From Candidatus Electrothrix rattekaaiensis (GTDB lineage: Bacteria; Desulfobacterota; Desulfobulbia; Desulfobulbales; Desulfobulbaceae), in NCBI GenBank assembly GCA_032595675.1, contig JAVQMD010000002.1, positions 682,001 through 746,000 on the forward strand: a stretch of DNA of 64,000 nt, written 5' to 3'. Of the stretch, positions 26,065-33,329 are shown one piece after another; positions within the stretch are counted from its first letter, which is position 1, and each line of letters opens with the position of its first letter. Position numbers and translations under genes: made by a program. The notes below the pieces were generated by a model. That model did not search any database. It saw only the letters and a program-made list of their open reading frames with translations, and was not told the DNA's origin.

Positions 26065-27342
26065 ATGATTTTATCGAACGAGCAAAAAATTGATTACTTA
26101 TCGAATGTTATATCTGTAGCCTATGCCGACGGAAAAATTGCACCTCAAGAAACCGAAGCCATAGCGGTTATTCAAAAGGCTATTGGAGCAAGAAAAACTG
26201 AACTCAACAAAGCATACAAACAGGTAGACACGAATAATTTTGCTGTTTCTCCTGTCGGTTATTGGTCGGACAAGATAAAAAATCTTGAGCATATAATTTA
26301 TGTTTCACTGATTGACGGTGAAATTGACCCTAAAGAAAAGGAACTTATCCTGAACTTTGCCAAGAAAGTTAATATTAATCAGGATCAGCTCAACCTGATA
26401 ATTAACGATGTCAAAAACGCTGTATCAAGTTCGGAAATAGAAATTTCATGCCTGAACTGTAAGGCAAAAATACCTGACTCAGCCAAGTTTTGTCCCAAAT
26501 GCGGTCAACAAGTCAATAAGTCAGCAGGCTCTCAACCTATTGCTGTGTCATATAAAATACCAGAGAGCGGAATTGCTGTTGAATTTGCCGAGTCTACCGC
26601 CGCTAATTTTTTCTCAGCCGTTAAAGTGATGGAAAATGCACCTGTCAGCAGGAAATGCGTTAAAGGAAAGAAACAGTGGTATCTTGCTTGCTGGCCTTCA
26701 GAAAACATTTTAGACGCTTTAGAGTTAATTGAAAACGTGGATAGAATGCGAAACAAGAAAGTATACTTTGACGGCGAAGAAAGTCAGTGGAATGATATTT
26801 TCGGTTTCGTGAAATGTGCTGCTTCACGTAATTCAGCATATCGGCCAGTTGAATACTGTTTTGGCCTTGATGATAATCGATTTAATGTCTGGGGCTGCAA
26901 AAAAGCAAGAATGGGTTGGAACGAATGGGCTGACTGGTTCGGCTATGGTGCATTTCAATCTTCTGACAGAGGCGAAAAGGTATCATTTGTTTTTGATAAA
27001 AAAAGAATTCGGCATGAATTGGAGTCGAATTTATATACTTGTCGATTGTGCCCTTACTTGCAACTTGATCTTATCGAAGCGATTCTTGAAGTATTTCCAA
27101 ACAAGGTAACACCTCGTGACAAAGGGAATTGGAAATACAAAAGAGACTTCACTGAAACACCTAATTCGATCATTGTCAAAACAGGTACAGATTTCGGCCT
27201 TGCTTATCTTGATGAATACTATTCTTCCGGGGTTCTTCCTTCTTCAATTGACGTTGGAATAAATTTACTCAGAAAAGCTCTCAGGAAATGCAATCGCCCA
27301 TCTAATGATATTAAAGGGGTATTGGAGTATCAAGCTCCATAA
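26065..27342 (+). CDS. TerB-like/zinc-ribbon protein of unknown function
   Basis: 425 residues. Residues 1-130 look like a TerB/DjlA-like acidic helical domain in two halves (ISVAYADGKIAPQETEAIAV and VSLIDGEIDPKEKELILNFA, each with the A-D-G-x-I-x-P-x-E metal-binding-like turn). Residues about 133-150 form a zinc ribbon (CLNCKAKIPDSAKFCPKCG). The remaining ~270 residues are rich in Trp, Tyr and Cys (KKQWYLACWPSENILDALEL, WGCKKARMGWNEWADWFGYG) and match no family I can name. It is isolated between debris regions and A+T-rich. Confidence 0.6.
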   Translation: MILSNEQKIDYLSNVISVAYADGKIAPQETEAIAVIQKAIGARKTELNKAYKQVDTNNFAVSPVGYWSDKIKNLEHIIYVSLIDGEIDPKEKELILNFAKKVNINQDQLNLIINDVKNAVSSSEIEISCLNCKAKIPDSAKFCPKCGQQVNKSAGSQPIAVSYKIPESGIAVEFAESTAANFFSAVKVMENAPVSRKCVKGKKQWYLACWPSENILDALELIENVDRMRNKKVYFDGEESQWNDIFGFVKCAASRNSAYRPVEYCFGLDDNRFNVWGCKKARMGWNEWADWFGYGAFQSSDRGEKVSFVFDKKRIRHELESNLYTCRLCPYLQLDLIEAILEVFPNKVTPRDKGNWKYKRDFTETPNSIIVKTGTDFGLAYLDEYYSSGVLPSSIDVGINLLRKALRKCNRPSNDIKGVLEYQAP

Positions 27343-27394
27343 TAACTACCTGTTGCGTCCCCCATCATCCGCAATCAGGTATTCTTCCGGCACC

Positions 27395-27465
27395 TTTTCC
27401 GGAATAAAAGGGGTCAGAGCAAAATTAAGTAATAATTTCCCCTGACCATCTTTATCGGTAATTAC
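27395..27465. repeat. GGGGTCAGAG-type border sequence
   Basis: AAAAGGGGTCAGAGCAAAAT, followed by TTAAGTAATAATTTCCCC and TGACC, resembles the short GGGGTC(A/T)G-type sequences found in many proteobacterial genomes at the edges of small mobile or REP-associated elements. A related sequence (CAGGGACAGACCCCTATTAA) lies at 27695-27715 in opposite orientation and coincides with the break of a truncated gene. Confidence 0.35.
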
Positions 27466-27516
27466 AACATGTTACAGGTAGAGATTTTATAAGTGCCCCG
27501 CGCACCAAGTATAGAA

Positions 27517-27548
27517 AAGGCCCCAAGCATTAAGACGGGGCCTTTTTA
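27517..27548. terminator. Bidirectional rho-independent terminator
   Basis: AAAAGGCCCC - AAGCATTAAGAC - GGGGCCTTTTT has A and T runs on both sides, so it can work in both directions. It lies 170 bases after the TerB-like gene and immediately after the stop of the minus-strand gene fragment. Confidence 0.75.
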
Positions 27549-27705
27549 TTTTCCAAATAGTCTATTCTTAAAAAAGAGGTCGAATTTTTCTTTGTCACCA
27601 TCAAATAATTTTTTGTAGTCTTCATCTATAATTATTTTTTTTATGATTGTACGCAGGTAATTATCGCACTTTTTACTTAATTCAGTGAGTAAATCAGGGA
27701 CAGAC
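27546..27705 (-). pseudogene. 3' fragment of an A+T-rich gene
   Basis: On the minus strand a frame without start codon reads VPDLLTELSKKCDNYLRTII, then KKIIIDEDYKKLFDGDKEKF and DLFFKNRLFGK to a TAA. The composition is coding-like, but the frame begins abruptly at the GGGGTCTGTCCCT border sequence, with stops just upstream. It is the C-terminal ~50 residues of a gene cut by a rearrangement. Family unknown. Confidence 0.5.
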
Positions 27706-27954
27706 CCCTATTAAATACCGCGATTTCAATTTACAAAAATACATGTTGAATTGAAAACGTCAATAAAAAAGTATTTATATCGGTATCACAAGGTGAAATC
27801 AAACCGCGCAGCCGGGCGAGGCCACAGGTTCGAATCCCAATCTCCGGGCAAAAAGAAACCGGGTCACGCGCTGCGCACGTACCCGGCTGGGACAATCACT
27901 TGAGCATATACATCAATCAGCAGCGGACATTGTTGCGACCATCTCTTTTAAGCA
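27706..27954. other. Non-coding stretch with a tRNA-3'-like fragment and a hairpin
   Basis: No gene is seen. ACAGGTTCGAATCCC at about 27826-27840 resembles a tRNA T arm and is followed by CTCCGGGCA, like an acceptor end, but no full cloverleaf can be drawn upstream, so at most this is a remnant or attachment-site scar. Downstream, ACCGGGT and ACCCGG at about 27860-27890 can pair across CACGCGCTGCGCACGT. Confidence 0.3.
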
Positions 27955-28377
27955 TCAGGCAATTTCTTTCGCTACCTTGCTGATCAGATCTCTGAATTCA
28001 CTATCAGTTGCAACAGTCATGTCCTCTACCAAGTCATCCCAGTCCGTCAGTATCCTCCTGACGAGCTTGCCTGTGAAAAAGTCTACAACAACAAGCTGTG
28101 TTATTGCATCGGACAGAGTTATAAGTCGATCCCGAACAGACGTGACTTTATCAATGTCTACGCAGTCAACTGTCGGGCAGGAATTGTCGCATTTTTCAAA
28201 TGTCCTTCTGACATTTCTCAGCAGGAAGATCCCAGAAATTGACATGACAACAGTGATAATTATCGCACGGACATGAAGAATGGACAAGGTGCCAGCTACT
28301 TTGAGCTTTTTTATAGTATCTTCAAGCTTGTTGGAGAAAGAAACGCAGTCTCTTGTTACTACAGCGCAGGCAGGCAT
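27955..28377 (-). CDS. Hypothetical protein with one membrane segment
   Basis: 140 residues; GGGGGTGA precedes the ATG at 28377. The sequence has an N-terminal SFSNKLEDTIKKLKVAG segment, a single hydrophobic stretch (AIIITVVMSISGIFLL, about 38-53) and a soluble C-terminal part with CDNSCPTVDCVDIDKV and LISKVAKEIA. It would be a single-pass inner-membrane protein. No family recognised. Confidence 0.6.
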   Translation of the reverse strand: MPACAVVTRDCVSFSNKLEDTIKKLKVAGTLSILHVRAIIITVVMSISGIFLLRNVRRTFEKCDNSCPTVDCVDIDKVTSVRDRLITLSDAITQLVVVDFFTGKLVRRILTDWDDLVEDMTVATDSEFRDLISKVAKEIA

Positions 28378-28578
28378 GAGGTCACCCCCTTTTTTATCAT
28401 TTTATCAGTTAACGAAAATCGATAAGATCAGGTCTGGAAAAGGCTTACAGACTCTCTCTGTGAATATCTGTTACTTATACCGTAATCCGGTAGAACAAAG
28501 TATACAAGTTTAAAAATCTGGAACTCCGGCAGAATAGTTCGAATGGAAATACCCGCTGAAGAGCATGGAGAAACAGGC

Positions 28579-28616
28579 AAAAAAAAACCCGCGAACCAAT
28601 GAAGGTCGCGGGTTTT
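28579..28616 (-). terminator. Rho-independent terminator after tRNA-Leu
   Basis: On the minus strand AACCCGCGA - CCTTCATTGGT - TCGCGGGTT is followed by nine T. It lies about 35 bases beyond the CCA end of the tRNA gene and probably ends the whole pgk-tpiA-secG-tRNA transcript. Confidence 0.88.
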
Positions 28617-28648
28617 ACTGAACTACTCTCATACTACAATATAAAAAA

Positions 28649-28734
28649 TGGTGCCGAAGGCCGGAGTCGAACCGGCACGGGCGTAACCCACTACCCCCTC
28701 AAGATAGCGTGTCTACCAATTCCACCACTTCGGC
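28649..28734 (-). tRNA. tRNA-Leu (GAG)
   Basis: The minus strand starts GCCGAAGTGGTGGAATTGG with the leucine-type D arm. The anticodon stem-loop is CTATC-TTGAGGG-GGTAG (anticodon GAG), there is a long variable arm of a class II tRNA, a T arm GGTTCGACTCC, and the acceptor end CTTCGGC-A-CCA. Length 86 with CCA encoded. Confidence 0.95.
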
Positions 28735-28756
28735 ACACAAGGTATATTTTATTTTT

Positions 28757-29419
28757 TTACTCAGCCTGTTCTTGTTCCGGGGCTGTTTCCGTTTCCTGCT
28801 CAACCGGAGCAACTTGCTCTTCAGTAGCAGGGATAACTTCCATGTCTTGCATTTCAGCTACTGGCTCTTCTTCCATTGCTGGAAGTTCAGGAAGTTCAAC
28901 CTGAGCAGCTTCGCTCTCCTGAATAGCCGGGGAACCACCGTTTTCTTCAGAAAGAGCTTCCTGAACAGCAGGAGAGGCTTCAACAGCGGATTCGGTCTCC
29001 TGAACAAAGGGAGAAGCTTCTTCAGGGGCAACTTTCTCGCCATCTACAGTAGGAGCGGCTTCCGGTGCAGGCTTTTCAACCTGATCCACTGACGGGCTTT
29101 CCGTTCCCGGCATGGGAATAGTAACCGGTGCTTCCTTTTGTGCCGGAGCAACTTCCTGAGCTGGCAGATCCTTCATAATCGAGTTGCTGTGCTCATTCGC
29201 CGACATATAGGCCAAAGAAATAGAGGTGCCCATAAAAATAATCGCTGAAAAAGTAGTTATCTTGTTCAGCAGAGGCACCGGGCCTTCTGATCCAAAAACT
29301 GACTGGCCGGAACCGCCAAAGGTGGCTCCAATATCAGCTCCTTTGCCGTGCTGCAACAGCACAATGGCAATCAGGAAGAGAGAAACCAGAACATGTATTA
29401 TGATAAGTAAGGTCGTCAT
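28757..29419 (-). CDS. secG: Preprotein translocase subunit SecG with a long acidic tail
   Basis: 220 residues. The first ~75 are a normal SecG: two membrane segments (TLLIIIHVLVSLFLIAIVLL and ITTFSAIIFMGTSISLAYMS) flanking QHGKGADIGATFGGSGQSVF. SecG normally ends soon after the second segment. Here about 140 further residues follow, low in complexity and rich in Glu, Pro, Ala, Val and Gln (PAPEAAP, VEQETETAPEQEQAE). The ATG overlaps the tpiA stop (ATGA), so translation is coupled. Confidence 0.93.
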   Translation of the reverse strand: MTTLLIIIHVLVSLFLIAIVLLQHGKGADIGATFGGSGQSVFGSEGPVPLLNKITTFSAIIFMGTSISLAYMSANEHSNSIMKDLPAQEVAPAQKEAPVTIPMPGTESPSVDQVEKPAPEAAPTVDGEKVAPEEASPFVQETESAVEASPAVQEALSEENGGSPAIQESEAAQVELPELPAMEEEPVAEMQDMEVIPATEEQVAPVEQETETAPEQEQAE

Positions 29420-30177
29420 GTAAAATTGATTATCCTTGCAAAAGACTCGGCTTGTAGAGCTGCGCCGCCCACGAGAGCGCCGTCAATATCGGGCTGAGCC
29501 ATGAGGCTGTCAATGTTTTCAGGTTTGACCGAGCCACCATACAATATCCTGATAGAGTCGGCAAGTGTTTTTTCATACAAATCAACAAGAGTGTTACGAA
29601 TAAAGGCATGCACTTCCTGAGCCTGCTCTTTGGTCGCGGTTTTTCCGGTCCCAATGGCCCAAACAGGCTCATAGGCAATCACCACTTCTTGCATCTGCTC
29701 AGTCTGAACGCCCTTCAGGCCTTGGCTGAGTTGTTCCTCAACCACCTTGAAGGTATTGCCCTGCTCCCGTTCCTCCAAGGTTTCACCGACACAGAGAATA
29801 GGGGAGAGGCTGAATTGCAGAGCACCCAGTAGGCGTTGATTGACCATGTCATTATCTTCGCCAAAGACATGGCGACGCTCTGAATGCCCGAGAATGACCA
29901 TGTCTACCCCGACATCCTGAAGCATGGGTGGTGAAATTTCACCAGTAAACGCGCCTTGTTTTTCCCAGGCTACATTCTGGGCCGCAACCTTGATCGGCGC
30001 ATCCGCACCGGATACAGCTTCGTTAACTGCTGCCAAGGAAGTAAAGGCCGGGGCGATCATCACCTCACGATCAGTCAGGCCCTTGCAGGAAGCGGCAACC
30101 GCCGAAGCAAGTTTCACAGCCTCGGCTCTGGTCAGGTACATTTTCCAGTTTCCGGCGATCAGTGGTTTTCGTGTCAT
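29416..30177 (-). CDS. tpiA: Triosephosphate isomerase
   Basis: 253 residues from the ATG at 30177, chosen for the GGGAGAA ribosome site and because MTRKPLIAGNWKMYLT is the standard TIM start. Catalytic residues are visible: Lys in AGNWKMY, His in VILGHSERRHVFGE and Glu in IAYEPVWAIGTGKTA; the phosphate loop IRILYGGSVKPENID is present. It interconverts dihydroxyacetone phosphate and glyceraldehyde-3-phosphate. The operon order pgk-tpiA-secG is common in bacteria. A REP-like palindrome lies between pgk and tpiA. Confidence 0.97.
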   Translation of the reverse strand: MTRKPLIAGNWKMYLTRAEAVKLASAVAASCKGLTDREVMIAPAFTSLAAVNEAVSGADAPIKVAAQNVAWEKQGAFTGEISPPMLQDVGVDMVILGHSERRHVFGEDNDMVNQRLLGALQFSLSPILCVGETLEEREQGNTFKVVEEQLSQGLKGVQTEQMQEVVIAYEPVWAIGTGKTATKEQAQEVHAFIRNTLVDLYEKTLADSIRILYGGSVKPENIDSLMAQPDIDGALVGGAALQAESFARIINFT

Positions 30178-30192
30178 ATTGTATTCTCCCGA

Positions 30193-30220
30193 GTAAGGGC
30201 ACGGCACGCCGTGTCCTTAC
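30193..30220. repeat. REP-like palindrome between pgk and tpiA
   Basis: GTAAGGGCACGGCA-CGCCGTGTCCTTAC is a 28-base near-perfect palindrome that fits the window-wide consensus with A for G at position 4. It sits 16 bases upstream of the tpiA start, inside the presumed operon, where a hairpin could affect mRNA stability or expression ratio. Confidence 0.7.
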
Positions 30221-30241
30221 GGCATTCTTCAAAATAAGTTT

Positions 30242-31420
30242 TCAACCTTCCAGCGCAACTACTCCGGGCAGATCCTTGCCTTCCATGAGCATGAGAAAGG
30301 CACCGCCACCAGTGGACATATAGGAAATATTATCTGCCTCTCCGGATAAACGCACAGCAGCATTGGAATCCCCGCCACCGGTGATGCTCAGGGCATGGGC
30401 CGAAGCCACGGTATGGGCTAAGGCCATTGTTCCTCTGGCATAGGCATCCATCTCAAAGGCACCCATCGGGCCGTTCCAGATGATGGTTTTAGCATCGGCC
30501 AGTACTTCGGAAAAACAAATTACTGAAGCCGGGCCGATATCCAGGGCCATCCAGTTCTCCGGGATATCCTGGATCGTGACCTGCTTGCACACAGCGTCTG
30601 GGGCAAATTGGTCCGCAGCAATGACATCCACGGGCAGGTAGATCTTCACGCCTTTTTCCTTGGCATCAACCAAGAGTTGGCGGGCATTATCCAGCAGATC
30701 ATCCTCCACCTTGGAGGCACCCACGGAATATCCTTGGCTCTTGAGAAAGGTATTGGCCATAGCCCCGCCGATGAGCAGGCAGTCCACCTTGTTCAGCATA
30801 TTGGTCAGGGCTTCCAGCTTGCCTGATACCTTGGCCCCGCCGATAATGGCGACCAAGGGACGCTGAGGATCATCAACAGAGCGATGAAAATACGACATCT
30901 CTTTGTCCAGCAGCAGGCCAGCAGCTTTTTCTGTGCAGTTTTCTGGAATTCCGGTCACCGAGGCATGGGCTCGATGGGAGACGGCAAAAGCATCGTTGAT
31001 ATAGACATCGGCCAGTGCAGCCAGTTGTTTGGCAAAGGCAGGGTCGTTGGCCTGCTCTTCGGCATGGAAACGGAGATTCTCCAGTATCAGGATATCGCCG
31101 TTGTTCATGGCAGAAACGGTTTTTTCTGCTTTTGGGCCTACGCAGTCCTGAGTCATGCAGACAGGTTTGTCGAGAATACCGGACAGGTATTCGGCAACCG
31201 GTGCCAAGGAATATTTCTCCACCCGTTGCCCTTTGGGCCGTCCCATATGCGAAGCAAGGATAACTTTTGCCTCCTGCTCCAAGGCGTATTGGATGGTGGG
31301 CAGAATGGTACGGATGCGCAGGTCATCGGTGATTTCGCCCTGCTCATTCATGGGCACGTTGAAATCTACCCGGATCAGAACCCGTTTTCCGGTGATATCA
31401 AGATCACGAATTGTTTTCAT
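30242..31420 (-). CDS. pgk: Phosphoglycerate kinase
   Basis: 392 residues with AGGAGC before the ATG. Diagnostic segments: KRVLIRVDFNVPMNEQGEIT at the N-terminus, LASHMGRPKGQRVEKYSLAP, ILENLRFHAEEQANDPAFA, the hinge VAIIGGAKVSGKLEALTNML, the nucleotide-binding WNGPMGAFEMDAYARGTMAL and the C-terminal GGGDSNAAVR. It transfers phosphate between 1,3-bisphosphoglycerate and ADP. It is between gap and tpiA in the minus-strand glycolytic cluster. Confidence 0.97.
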   Translation of the reverse strand: MKTIRDLDITGKRVLIRVDFNVPMNEQGEITDDLRIRTILPTIQYALEQEAKVILASHMGRPKGQRVEKYSLAPVAEYLSGILDKPVCMTQDCVGPKAEKTVSAMNNGDILILENLRFHAEEQANDPAFAKQLAALADVYINDAFAVSHRAHASVTGIPENCTEKAAGLLLDKEMSYFHRSVDDPQRPLVAIIGGAKVSGKLEALTNMLNKVDCLLIGGAMANTFLKSQGYSVGASKVEDDLLDNARQLLVDAKEKGVKIYLPVDVIAADQFAPDAVCKQVTIQDIPENWMALDIGPASVICFSEVLADAKTIIWNGPMGAFEMDAYARGTMALAHTVASAHALSITGGGDSNAAVRLSGEADNISYMSTGGGAFLMLMEGKDLPGVVALEG

Positions 31421-31460
31421 TATTGCTCCTGTCAGAAAATTTCAATTCGAATTTCAATAC

Positions 31461-31487
31461 GTAGGGGCAGATCTGCGTGTCTGCCCT
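31461..31487. repeat. REP-like palindrome upstream of pgk
   Basis: GTAGGGGCAGA-TCTGCGTG-TCTGCCCT: the GGGCAGA and TCTGCCC arms pair. One of the clearest members of the repeat family. It lies in the 110-base spacer between gap and pgk. Confidence 0.75.
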
Positions 31488-31505
31488 GAAATATCGCGGT
31501 TTCCT

Positions 31506-31533
31506 GTAGGGGTGCGGCACGCTGTGCCCCTAC
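31506..31533. repeat. REP-like palindrome overlapping the gap stop codon
   Basis: GTAGGGGTGCGGCA-CGCTGTGCCCCTAC is a 28-base palindrome. The last bases on the plus strand are the complement of the gap stop codon, so the TAG that ends gap is part of the element. It is paired with the copy at 31461-31487, 19 bases away. Confidence 0.75.
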
Positions 31534-32750
31534 ACCATCCGTTCAGCCACGGAAACCGTCAGGTCGCCGAGCATATTGGTGTAACTGCCCAGCTCGTTAT
31601 CGTACCAGCCGTAGATCACAGCCTGGGTCATCGGAATTTCCAGGACATGTGGAACTTGCCCCGGCTCAAAGTTACAGCTTTTTAGATGCTCCAGGTTTAC
31701 CTTCAGAGAGGCGGTCCGGGTATGGGTCTCTGTGGATTCGATGACCGCAGCAGCTTCCGGGGTTCCGATAATATCGGAGGAAACATTCTGGCCCGCTGAA
31801 TATTTGAGATAATGATTTGATTCTGCGTAATCTTTATAGATGCTGTTGATCAGATTGCGCTTGATTGGGTTTTCCAGCTCATCCTGAAGATTGAGCACTA
31901 GGATGATCAGGGAGCCTGTGGATGTGGGGATCCGGACAGACTCGGCAATAAAACCGATTCCTTGCATCTCCGGGATAACGAGGCTCAAGGCCTTGGCTGC
32001 ACCGGTGGTGGTCAGGATGATATTATTGAGAATGGAACGATTTTTACGCAGATCAGTAGCACCGGCAGCAGGCACGGCATCCAGGACTTTCTGGCTGCCT
32101 GTGGCGGCATGCACCGTGACCATAGAGGCGGTGAGCATCCGGTCTGCGCCGAAATGATCCATGAGCGGCTTGATCATGTAGGACAAGCAGGTGGTGGTGC
32201 AGGAAGCAGCGGAGATAATAGAGTGCTGCTCTGGCTTGTAATCGTCGTCATTAATGCCCATGACCGTGGTGATCGCATCCTCGGGCATATCAATCCCCTT
32301 GGATTTGATCTTAAAGGGAGCAGAAACCATGACTTTTTCCGCTCCGGCCTGAAGATGCCCACGCACTGAGCCCCAGCCTTCCTCTGCATCGGCGGTAGGA
32401 TCTTTGAACACGCCGGTGGTATCGACCACCATGCGAACATTATTTTCCTGCCATTTAATATCCTTGGGGTTACGGGCTTCGCGGAGCACAGTAACCGGAA
32501 TGCCGTTCACGGTCATGGTGCCTGCGGCCTCGTTCAGGTTTTCAATAACCCGACCACCCTTATGGCCGTGAAGATAGGTGGACAGCCTGCCGTAGGAGGA
32601 GTCCTTTTCAATGGTTGCAGCGATGTCTTCCAAGCCGCTGCCGACCTGACGTCCAAGGTTGACAACAATCTCTGAGAAAAATTGTCGGGAAACATGATGC
32701 CAGAGTGAAAGTTTACCGATTCGTCCGAGGCCGTTGATTCCAATTTTCAT
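31530..32750 (-). CDS. gap: Glyceraldehyde-3-phosphate dehydrogenase, long variant
   Basis: 406 residues, about 70 more than ordinary GapA. It starts MKIGINGLGRIGKLSLWHH (Rossmann motif). The catalytic Cys is in IISAASCTTTCLSYMIKP, substrate-binding Arg near RSILNNIILTTTGAAKALSL, and YGWYDNELGSYTNML closes the fold. The residue after the second strand is in VVNLGRQVGSG rather than the N-D/N-G-x-D usual in NAD-specific enzymes, so coenzyme preference may differ. Extra length lies in the cofactor domain (EDIAATIEKDSSYGRLSTYL, and EGWGSVRGHLQ). It is the first gene of the minus-strand cluster gap-pgk-tpiA-secG. Confidence 0.93.
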   Translation of the reverse strand: MKIGINGLGRIGKLSLWHHVSRQFFSEIVVNLGRQVGSGLEDIAATIEKDSSYGRLSTYLHGHKGGRVIENLNEAAGTMTVNGIPVTVLREARNPKDIKWQENNVRMVVDTTGVFKDPTADAEEGWGSVRGHLQAGAEKVMVSAPFKIKSKGIDMPEDAITTVMGINDDDYKPEQHSIISAASCTTTCLSYMIKPLMDHFGADRMLTASMVTVHAATGSQKVLDAVPAAGATDLRKNRSILNNIILTTTGAAKALSLVIPEMQGIGFIAESVRIPTSTGSLIILVLNLQDELENPIKRNLINSIYKDYAESNHYLKYSAGQNVSSDIIGTPEAAAVIESTETHTRTASLKVNLEHLKSCNFEPGQVPHVLEIPMTQAVIYGWYDNELGSYTNMLGDLTVSVAERMV

Positions 32751-33329
32751 AGTATATTCTCTCCTTTTTTTGTCCGGTAGTCCGCAGGGCCGTCATCGGT
32801 TCAGTATTGATGAATACTGCTGTGTGAACTGGCCTGCGCTGGCTCATTGCGTGTGGACATTTTAACAAATGGAAGTATGATATTCTGAATAAGATTTCTA
32901 TATATGGTATAAAAGCATTTATTTCAATCGAAAACCGTTGTCCAGAAAAAACAATTTTGTTGCTCTTCTGGATTCTTGAGAACAATATACGGTTCTGCAA
33001 AGAGTCTTTTTTGTAGTGTCAAGATGCTGATGTTTTGTTTGAAAAAGCGTTTTTTGCTCGTGCTTTTGAGTACGTGCTCTTGTCGATTCAGAGCGAGGTT
33101 GCATGTATTCTGTGAAGACATGGGGCAACTGGCTTCAAATAAATGACTTTGAACAATGGACAGGAACATGATAAGAAAGACGTAACGGAAAGTGACTCCG
33201 TTGTATAATTAACTTTTATCCACTTTTTAACCATAAATATTCTGTCAGGACAGGGCCGGTCTGCTCGGCGCAATATTTGCGCCTGCCTCTCCTGTTTGAT
33301 ACAGTATCTTCAACGGAATAGAACGCCAC
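32751..33329. other. Divergent intergenic region between gap and the carboxylase gene
   Basis: About 580 bases. No frame with coding character was found on either strand; the short open frames are rich in rare codons and lack ribosome sites. It must hold the divergent promoters of gap (minus) and the biotin carboxylase gene (plus). No riboswitch, palindromic operator or repeat was recognised. Confidence 0.5.

Noticed and set aside
27815-27855. tRNA gene
   Set aside because: A T-arm-like sequence is present, but the acceptor, D and anticodon arms cannot be drawn; kept only as a possible remnant.
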